From an uncultured Prochlorococcus sp. (GTDB lineage: Bacteria > Cyanobacteriota > Cyanobacteriia > PCC-6307 > Cyanobiaceae), in contig CABYJE010000003.1 of the NCBI GenBank assembly GCA_902519235.1, positions 31,650-95,649 of the forward strand: 64,000 nt of DNA, in the 5' to 3' direction. The translations under genes were made by a program, and so were the position numbers. Positions within the stretch are counted from its first letter, which is position 1, and the number at the start of each line of letters is the position of its first letter. Positions 58,433-64,000 of this stretch are shown here, in pieces. The notes beneath the pieces were generated by a model. That model worked only from the letters and a program-made list of their open reading frames with translations, did no database searches and was not told where the DNA came from.

Positions 58433-61015
58433 ATGAAATTAATTCCAAGCGAATTTTCAAATTCTGCTTGGAATTGTTTTATTTTTGCAAAAGAAATTAC
58501 TTATAAAAATCATCAACAAAACGTAGATTCTGATAATTTATTATTAGCTCTTATAAAAGAGGACGACTTTACAAAAAACATCTTAAAAAAAAATAATGTA
58601 AATCTTTTAGATCTTGAGAGGGAAATAATTTCTTCATTAAATGCGAAGGCAAAAATGAAAAATAAACAAGATAATTTATATATTGGTGATACTCTTCACA
58701 AAATATTTTTGAAGGCGAATGATATTAAAAATACTTTAAATGATGTAGTGATATCAACAGAACACTTAATTTACGGTTTCACTTATGATGATAAATATGG
58801 ATTTCAAATTTTAAATCAAAAAGGTATTCCAGAATTTCTCGAAATTATAAAGAAAATGAAGTCAGATCCGGCAGTAAAAAATGAATTTAATAGTTCTAAT
58901 GATTCTTTGGAAAAATATGGTATTGATCTAACTCAATCTGCACGAGATGGAATTTTAGACCCAGTTATTGGTAGAGATGAAGAGATTAGAAGAACAATTC
59001 AAATATTGAGTAGAAGAACAAAAAATAATCCGGTTCTTATTGGAGAACCTGGGGTTGGCAAAACAGCCATTGTAGAAGGGTTAGCTCAAAGAATTATTAA
59101 TGGCGATATACCTTCTGCGCTACAAGATAGGAAACTAATTTCATTAGATATGGGTTCACTTTTAGCTGGAGCAAAATATCGTGGAGAATTTGAAGAAAGA
59201 ATAAAAAATGTTCTAAAGAAAGTGAAAGAATCAGACGGTAAGATTATTCTTTTTATTGATGAAATTCATACGGTAGTTGGTGCAGGCGCTAGTGGAGGTT
59301 CTTTAGATGCAAGCAACTTATTAAAACCAATGCTTGCAAGAGGAGAACTTAGATGTATTGGTGCTACAACTATTAATGAACATAAACAAAATATAGAAAA
59401 AGATCCCGCTTTAGAAAGAAGATTTCAAAAAATAAAAGTTGATGCTCCCTCAATAGACGATACTGTATCAATTTTAAGAGGATTGAGAGAAAGATATGAA
59501 GTTCATCATAGTGTGAGAATTTCTGATAACGCTTTAGTTGCGGCTGCAACCCTCAGCGAAAGATATATTAACGATAGATTTCTTCCTGACAAAGCAATAG
59601 ATCTAATCGATGAAGCAGCCTCAAGATTAAATATGGTCATAACTTCCAAACCTGAAGAAATTGATGAAATTGATCGAAAAGTTCTTCAGTTTGAGATGGA
59701 AAAATTATCTTTAAAAAGAGAAACAGATGATTTTTCTATAGAAAGATTAAAAAAAATCAATAATGAACTTTTATCCCTTAAAGATAAACAGGCAGAATTA
59801 GGCGCTCAATGGAAAAAAGAAAAAGATGAAATTGATGAGATTAGCACCATCAAAGAAGAAATTGAATCTGTTCAATTGCAAATAGATCAAGCCAAAAGGG
59901 GTTTTGACCTCAACAAAGCTGCAGAATTAGAATTTGGAACTTTAAATTCTTTGCAAAAAAAATTGAAAGAAAAAAGTGAGTCACTTGTTAATTCTCAAAA
60001 AAATGGAGATACAACTCTTTTAAGACAAGAGGTGACTTTTGATGATATTGCTGAAGTTGTCTCAAAATGGACCTCTATTCCAGTACAGAACTTGAACCAG
60101 TCAGAAAAAGATAAACTTTTGAGCCTAGAGTCAATCCTTAAAGAAAAAATTATTGGTCAAGATAGTGCGATAAGGGCTGTTGCAGATTCCATTAAGAGAT
60201 CAAGGACTGGTCTAAATGATCCAAGCAAGCCATTAGCAAGTTTTCTCTTTTTAGGTCCAACTGGTGTTGGGAAAACAGAGCTAAGTAAAGTAACAGCCAA
60301 AATTATATTCGATTCAAATTCTTCAATTACAAGACTAGATATGTCTGAATATATGGAAAAGCATTCAGTAAGCAAAATTATAGGGGCGCCTCCTGGATAT
60401 TTAGGTTTCGAATCAGGCGGTCAACTAACTGAAGCTGTCCGCAAAAATCCGTATTCATTGATACTTCTTGATGAGATAGAGAAAGCTCACAAAGATATTT
60501 TAGATATTCTCTTACAGGTTCTTGATGATGGAATTATTACTGATGGTCAAGGTCGTACAGTCAATTTCAAAAATTCAATCATTGTTCTCACAAGTAATTT
60601 AGGAAGTCAATCAATAAATGATTTATCAGTTAGAAAAGAGGATGCAAATGAAATTAAAAAAATTGTAGATAATGAAATTAAAAAATTTTTCAAGCCAGAG
60701 TTTTTAAATCGACTTGATGAAATAGTTATTTTTAATAATTTAGAATTAAATGAAATAAAAGAAATTGCAAAAATCCAGCTTCAACATTTAGAAAAAAGAC
60801 TTAACAAAAAAAACTTAAAATTCAAAATTACGGATGAGGCAATTAACCAACTTGTCGAAAATAGTTTTGATCATGCCTATGGTGCAAGGCCTTTAAAAAG
60901 AATCATTCAAAAACAAATTGAGATAAAGATTTCAAATAATATGTTGAATAATCATTACCTTAATAAAGACGAGATTAATATTTATCTGGTCAATGGAGAG
61001 ATAATTGTTGATTAA
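58433..61015 (+). CDS. clpB: ClpB-type AAA+ disaggregase
   Basis: An 860-residue Hsp100 unfoldase that rescues aggregated proteins with DnaK. The N-terminal domain (1-150) is quite diverged. NBD1 has Walker A GEPGVGKT (204-211) and Walker B LFIDEIH. The coiled-coil middle domain (about 400-525, with KDKQAELGAQWKKEKDEI) marks ClpB and not ClpC. NBD2 has GPTGVGKT (608-615), SEYMEKHSVSKIIGAPPGYLG and a C-terminal small domain. No ClpP-binding loop is evident. Start set to ATG 58433; a TTG lies one codon before. Confidence 0.93.
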   Translation: MKLIPSEFSNSAWNCFIFAKEITYKNHQQNVDSDNLLLALIKEDDFTKNILKKNNVNLLDLEREIISSLNAKAKMKNKQDNLYIGDTLHKIFLKANDIKNTLNDVVISTEHLIYGFTYDDKYGFQILNQKGIPEFLEIIKKMKSDPAVKNEFNSSNDSLEKYGIDLTQSARDGILDPVIGRDEEIRRTIQILSRRTKNNPVLIGEPGVGKTAIVEGLAQRIINGDIPSALQDRKLISLDMGSLLAGAKYRGEFEERIKNVLKKVKESDGKIILFIDEIHTVVGAGASGGSLDASNLLKPMLARGELRCIGATTINEHKQNIEKDPALERRFQKIKVDAPSIDDTVSILRGLRERYEVHHSVRISDNALVAAATLSERYINDRFLPDKAIDLIDEAASRLNMVITSKPEEIDEIDRKVLQFEMEKLSLKRETDDFSIERLKKINNELLSLKDKQAELGAQWKKEKDEIDEISTIKEEIESVQLQIDQAKRGFDLNKAAELEFGTLNSLQKKLKEKSESLVNSQKNGDTTLLRQEVTFDDIAEVVSKWTSIPVQNLNQSEKDKLLSLESILKEKIIGQDSAIRAVADSIKRSRTGLNDPSKPLASFLFLGPTGVGKTELSKVTAKIIFDSNSSITRLDMSEYMEKHSVSKIIGAPPGYLGFESGGQLTEAVRKNPYSLILLDEIEKAHKDILDILLQVLDDGIITDGQGRTVNFKNSIIVLTSNLGSQSINDLSVRKEDANEIKKIVDNEIKKFFKPEFLNRLDEIVIFNNLELNEIKEIAKIQLQHLEKRLNKKNLKFKITDEAINQLVENSFDHAYGARPLKRIIQKQIEIKISNNMLNNHYLNKDEINIYLVNGEIIVD

Positions 61016-61064
61016 AGATCTAAATTAAATAATCCTATATGACTTGAAATTTAAGAACTTTAAT

Positions 61065-61538
61065 CTAAGATTTGAACCAATCAGGAATTGCCTCATAATT
61101 TGCCTTATTAGATTTATTTTCTTTTGATTCTGTTTTCCAACAACATGTTCTGCCCTTATCCTTGTCCTGTAAATATTCATTAGCCCATCTCCAAATTAAT
61201 TCAGAAGTAAACTCCATTCCAACATTATCCATAATTCTAAGATCTAAAGCGTCTAAGTTATGTAATTTTTCCCAGTAATTCAACAAAGGGTCATCTTTAT
61301 TTATTAAAAAAGTATGGTCAAATTGCTCCTTTAGTCTATTTTCTAGGGGTTTTAGACTTGAAAAATCGACAACAAAACCATTTAGGTCTAATTTTTTTGC
61401 AGTGAACCAAAAGGTGAATGATCTTGAATATCCATGCACAAATCTGCAGTGGCCTTCATGGCGCCATTGCCTATGAGAGCAGGGAAAATCCTCGTAACTT
61501 TTGCAGCATGAAAATTTCAGAGAATGAATATACATCAA
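61065..61538 (-). CDS. QueD-like 6-pyruvoyl/6-carboxy-tetrahydropterin synthase family protein, altered zinc site
   Basis: A 157-residue tunnel-fold protein. It keeps CSHRQWRHEGHCRFVHGYS: His22 and His35 match two zinc ligands and Cys31 the catalytic Cys of QueD, but the third ligand His of HGH is Tyr37. VVDFSSLKPL and the catalytic FDH (73-75) follow, and a Glu in KTESKENKS may be the last catalytic acid. It probably handles a pterin, perhaps for queuosine or another deazaguanine, but no queC or queE is near. It is divergent from hisIE over 60 bases. Confidence 0.7.
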   Translation of the reverse strand: MMYIHSLKFSCCKSYEDFPCSHRQWRHEGHCRFVHGYSRSFTFWFTAKKLDLNGFVVDFSSLKPLENRLKEQFDHTFLINKDDPLLNYWEKLHNLDALDLRIMDNVGMEFTSELIWRWANEYLQDKDKGRTCCWKTESKENKSNKANYEAIPDWFKS

Positions 61539-61598
61539 TTGACTGTTAGTATAATTTTAAATAAAACACATTGAGTAGGATTTAACATAACGAACATA

Positions 61599-62258
61599 AT
61601 GACTTATTCAACTAATTTTTCGATAGAGGATCTACGCTTTGATAATTATGGATTAATCCCTGCAATAGCACAAGATTGGCTTGACGGATCAATTCTGATG
61701 CTTGCTTGGATGAACAAAGAATCTTTGACAATCACACTTGAGACCAAAAACGTACATTATTGGAGTAGATCAAGATCCGAAATTTGGAGAAAAGGAGCCA
61801 CAAGCGGAAGTACCCAAATACTCAAAGGGATTAGATTCGACTGCGATAATGATGCACTAATCCTTTTGATTAAACAAAATGGTTCAGGAGCATGTCACAC
61901 TGGGGAAAAAAGTTGTTTTTTCAACGAAATCCAAATTAATCAAAGTGATAAAAAAGAGAAAAAAACAACTCCCTTTTCAAATATTTGCTCTGAATTATTT
62001 AATACAATTAACGAAAGATCAATAAATCCATCAGAAAAAAGTTACACAAATCATTTATTAACAAAAGGTAGTAATACTATTTTAAAAAAAATAGGGGAGG
62101 AATCTGCAGAATTTATAATGGCTTGCAAAGATAATGATAAAAATTCAATCTCAAGTGAAGCTGCTGATTTAATATATCATCTGCAAGTAGCCCTTATGTA
62201 TAAAGGCGTTAAGTGGAGAGATGTACTTGCTATCCTAGAATCAAGACGTAAAAATTAA
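61599..62258 (+). CDS. hisIE: Bifunctional HisIE: PR-AMP cyclohydrolase and PR-ATP pyrophosphatase
   Basis: Second and third steps of histidine synthesis in one 219-residue chain. Residues 1-110 are HisI, with YWSRSRSEIWRKGATSG and the metal-binding Cys/His set in FDCDNDALIL and GSGACHTGEKSCFF. Residues about 130-219 are HisE, with IGEESAEFIMA and EAADLIYHLQVAL. The fusion order I-E is usual in bacteria. The gap to the sigma gene that follows (149 bases) is unusually repetitive. Confidence 0.93.
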   Translation: MTYSTNFSIEDLRFDNYGLIPAIAQDWLDGSILMLAWMNKESLTITLETKNVHYWSRSRSEIWRKGATSGSTQILKGIRFDCDNDALILLIKQNGSGACHTGEKSCFFNEIQINQSDKKEKKTTPFSNICSELFNTINERSINPSEKSYTNHLLTKGSNTILKKIGEESAEFIMACKDNDKNSISSEAADLIYHLQVALMYKGVKWRDVLAILESRRKN

Positions 62259-62260
62259 AA

Positions 62261-62288
62261 AATTTATAATTTATAATTTATAATTTTT
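62261..62288. repeat. Four tandem 7-base units just after hisIE
   Basis: Three exact copies of AATTTAT and a fourth AATTTTT lie end to end, starting 3 bases after the hisIE stop. Simple A+T repeats can arise by chance in such a base composition, but four phased copies are notable. Confidence 0.7.
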
Positions 62289-62323
62289 ATTTTTTTTAAC
62301 CTATAAAGTTTAAAAAAATAATG

Positions 62324-62345
62324 TTAATTAATTATTAATTAATTA
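62324..62345. repeat. Two tandem 11-base units, each with TTAATTAA
   Basis: TTAATTAATTA occurs twice without a gap. Each copy holds the palindrome TTAATTAA, so the two palindromes are 11 bases apart, about one helix turn. They lie about 60-80 bases before the sigma factor start and could be an operator, though base composition alone makes this sequence cheap. Confidence 0.65.
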
Positions 62346-62369
62346 TTACATGTATGGCTTATTACTGAA

Positions 62370-62402
62370 TTGACTATAAGTTAAATATATTAACAATGAG
62401 GT
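62370..62402 (+). promoter_or_regulatory. Promoter-like boxes and ribosome binding site before the sigma factor gene
   Basis: TATAAG at 62375-62380 could be a -10 box, with TTGACT overlapping it at 62370-62375. Their spacing does not make a normal -10/-35 pair, so the promoter remains uncertain. GAGG at 62398-62401, 6 bases before the GTG start at 62408, is a good ribosome binding site and supports that start. Confidence 0.35.
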
Positions 62403-62407
62403 AAATC

Positions 62408-63331
62408 GTGAGTTCATTAAGCGATTTTCTTGGTGAAATAGGTCGTCATCAACTTTTGACTCCCGAAAGAGAACTCACGATGGGCAGGAAAGTCCAAGAA
62501 ATGGTTGTGCTTGTTAATAGATGTCAAGAGGCAGGAGGGAAAGGTCCTGCTTGTGAATATTCCGAAGCTGAAAGAAAAAAGATCAAAATTGGTGAAAAGG
62601 CTAAAAATGAGATGATAACAGCCAACCTAAGACTAGTTGTTAACCTTGCCAAGAGATACCAAGGGAAAGGATTAGAATTACTGGACCTAATTCAGGAGGG
62701 GACATTAGGTCTTACAAGGGCAGTAGAAAAATATGATCCGTCTAGAGGACATAGATTTTCTACTTATGCTTATTGGTGGATTAGGCAAGGTTTAAATAGA
62801 GCATTGTCAACTCAAAGTAGAACTATAAGGATTCCTGTTAACATTAATGAAAAACTTACAAAACTAAGATCGGCGAAATCAAAGCTAATGCAGCTTAAAG
62901 GTATTCCACCAAGTAGTAATGAGCTCGCTGAAGAAATGAAAATAACCAAAGAGGAAATTGACGAACTCCTTTCTTGTGAATTGAGAAGCATCACTGTTAG
63001 TCTCCAAGGTACTGTTAAATCAAAATCAGATCCTTCCGAGTTAGTTGATATTCTTCCAAGTGATCAAACTCCCCCAATGGAATTAGCCGAATTAGCCGAA
63101 AGGACAGCCTCGGCTTGGAAGTTATTAGACAAAGCAAATTTAACTGAGAAAGAAAGAAAGATAGTAAGCTTAAGATTTGGTTTAGACGGCTCAAATGAAT
63201 GGAGAACTTTAGCTGAAGTTGCAAGACATATGAGTTGTAGCAGGGAATATTGCCGACAAGTTGTTCAACGTGCTTTAAGAAAACTTAGAAAAGCAGGAAT
63301 ACAGAATGGATTGGTTGATAGTATTAGCTAA
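62408..63331 (+). CDS. Group 2 RNA polymerase sigma-70 factor
   Basis: A 307-residue sigma factor without the acidic N-terminal region of the primary factor. Region 1.2 (SDFLGEIGRHQLLTPERE) begins at once, region 2 has NLRLVVNLAKRYQGKGLELLDLIQEG and the -10-recognising YAYWWIRQGLNRAL, region 3 follows, and region 4 ends with the helix-turn-helix LAEVARHMSCSREYCRQVVQRALRKLR. Cyanobacteria use such group 2 factors for light, circadian and nutrient responses. Which one this is cannot be set by eye. It starts with GTG and has a good GAGG site upstream. The DUF1232 gene follows after 36 bases. Confidence 0.93.
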   Translation: MSSLSDFLGEIGRHQLLTPERELTMGRKVQEMVVLVNRCQEAGGKGPACEYSEAERKKIKIGEKAKNEMITANLRLVVNLAKRYQGKGLELLDLIQEGTLGLTRAVEKYDPSRGHRFSTYAYWWIRQGLNRALSTQSRTIRIPVNINEKLTKLRSAKSKLMQLKGIPPSSNELAEEMKITKEEIDELLSCELRSITVSLQGTVKSKSDPSELVDILPSDQTPPMELAELAERTASAWKLLDKANLTEKERKIVSLRFGLDGSNEWRTLAEVARHMSCSREYCRQVVQRALRKLRKAGIQNGLVDSIS

Positions 63332-63367
63332 AAATTCTATTAAAAATACTAAATTTCATTTATAAGG

Positions 63368-63736
63368 ATGAAAGAGAATTACAAAACCCAAGAGAAAATC
63401 TATGATGCTGAAGTTTTAGAGAGTTCAACATTTGATGAAAATATCATTATCAAGATTCTTATTAAAGCAGGAAGAACAATTGCTAAGCCTGCCTTAGAAG
63501 TTTTGGAGATGGCTTTAGATCCTTATACTCCAGCACAAGTAAGAGTTTCATTAATGGCTGCGCTAGCCTATTTAATTATGCCATTTGATCTTTTCCCTGA
63601 CTTCATGCCTTTAGTTGGATTTAGTGACGATTTTGTTGCCCTCACAGCAGTACTCAGTATTTGGAGTAAATACATGACTCCTTCAATAAGATCAAAAGCA
63701 GAGAAAAAGCTTAATAAGTTATTTCCTTTTTATTGA
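63368..63736 (+). CDS. DUF1232 (YkvA-like) membrane-associated protein
   Basis: A 122-residue protein with the DUF1232 core AALAYLIMPFDLFPDFMPLVGFSDDFVAL (residues about 69-97 in part), which is the typical YL-x-PxDLxPDxxPxxGxxDD pattern. It probably sits at the membrane with one or two short helices. The function is unknown. It lies between the sigma factor gene (36 bases) and the truncated helix-turn-helix gene, whose ATG directly follows its stop codon. Confidence 0.85.
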   Translation: MKENYKTQEKIYDAEVLESSTFDENIIIKILIKAGRTIAKPALEVLEMALDPYTPAQVRVSLMAALAYLIMPFDLFPDFMPLVGFSDDFVALTAVLSIWSKYMTPSIRSKAEKKLNKLFPFY

Positions 63737-64000
63737 ATGAGTAAATTATCTATACAGGAAGAAAAAGAACTCGTCCACTTCATAAAAGATTGGTTAAAAT
63801 CTCATGGCTTTACCCAAAAAGACTTAGCAAATGAATTAAATATTAAATCAAGCAGAACCTCCGTGATTATTCTCAAAATTAAAGAATTATATAAAAAAGG
63901 CGGCATGTTCAATATTGCCAAAAATCTTATAAAGATTGAGCAAAAATGGTTAAACAATATCAAGAAAGATTATCGAGAAACAGAACAAACACCACCATAT
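63737..64000 (+). CDS. Helix-turn-helix protein, 3' end beyond the window
   Basis: The ATG at 63737 directly abuts the TGA of the DUF1232 gene, and the frame is open for 88 codons to the last base. The visible part begins MSKLSIQEEKELVHFIKDWL. Residues about 24-45 (GFTQKDLANELNIKSSRTSVII) fit a Cro/CI- or XRE-type helix-turn-helix. A Lys-rich helical stretch follows (IAKNLIKIEQKWLNNIKKDY). It may be a regulator. The family and full length cannot be known from this fragment. Confidence 0.65.
   Translation, partial: MSKLSIQEEKELVHFIKDWLKSHGFTQKDLANELNIKSSRTSVIILKIKELYKKGGMFNIAKNLIKIEQKWLNNIKKDYRETEQTPPY

Noticed and set aside
62261..62345. The A+T tandem repeats as CRISPR or insertion-sequence remnants
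   Set aside because: Units are 7 and 11 bases with no spacers, no terminal inverted repeats and no nearby cas or transposase genes.

Overview
The window is a compact, strongly A+T-rich stretch of cyanobacterial chromosome. It almost certainly comes from a high-light type Prochlorococcus. The evidence is a Pcb chlorophyll-binding antenna gene, a CrtL-type lycopene cyclase, plastocyanin, an NDH-1 NdhD subunit, phylloquinone genes (menB, menD), and many small proteins of picocyanobacterial type. The genes are packed with gaps of a few bases, and several convergent pairs overlap at their 3' ends. I found no rRNA, tRNA, CRISPR array, transposase, integrase or prophage. The species assignment rests on gene content and base composition read by eye.

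Layout. 1-7.1 kb: a cut-off MscS channel, a protochlorophyllide-reductase-like SDR, lycopene cyclase plus a second SDR, a membrane-fused GIY-YIG-like protein, a glutathione transferase, a small unknown protein and a GltS-type carrier. 7.1-9.2 kb: the Pcb antenna gene with a clear terminator, a 328-base upstream gap, and two very small genes. 9.2-13.2 kb: hisS with two small downstream genes, a decapeptide-repeat/DUF3721 protein, a DEDDh exonuclease and a DUF1350 protein. 13.2-19.8 kb: a minus-strand run comB, nitrilase, amidase, murI, prenyl diphosphate synthase and acs. 19.9-23.5 kb: aroA, an MnmC-like methyltransferase and glmU. 23.5-29.0 kb: a minus-strand run menD, menB, glgA and murF. 29.0-30.0 kb: lepB and a DUF760 gene.

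30.0-35.1 kb: a five-gene minus-strand run of a DUF697 membrane protein, a manganese-type ABC transporter (binding protein, ATPase, permease) and a DUF4336 protein. 35.3-44.4 kb: plus-strand runs of an Arg/Gly-rich protein, trpS, thrS, glk and thrB, then ndhD and an M3 oligopeptidase. 44.3-50.7 kb: a minus-strand run TamB-like protein, proA, folB and lipase. 50.7-61.0 kb: Ycf51-like, DUF4332-like, a small exported protein, CocE-like hydrolase, glgB, hemE, an epimerase, petE and clpB. 61.0-64 kb: a QueD-like protein, hisIE, a group 2 sigma factor, a DUF1232 protein and the start of a helix-turn-helix gene.

Together the genes cover photosynthetic light harvesting and electron transport (pcb, crtL, petE, ndhD, menB/D, hemE, Mn uptake for photosystem II), glycogen metabolism (glgA, glgB, glk), cell wall synthesis (murI, murF, glmU, amidase), amino acid synthesis and protein synthesis and quality control. 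I see no obvious new defence or mobile system. The best second looks are family members with altered active sites: a POR-like SDR without the POR cysteine, a QueD-like protein with Tyr in place of a zinc His, and a GIY-YIG-like domain with Lys for Arg joined to membrane helices. The decapeptide-repeat/DUF3721 protein, the Mn transporter with two unexplained partners, and the repeat-rich region before the sigma factor are also worth checking.
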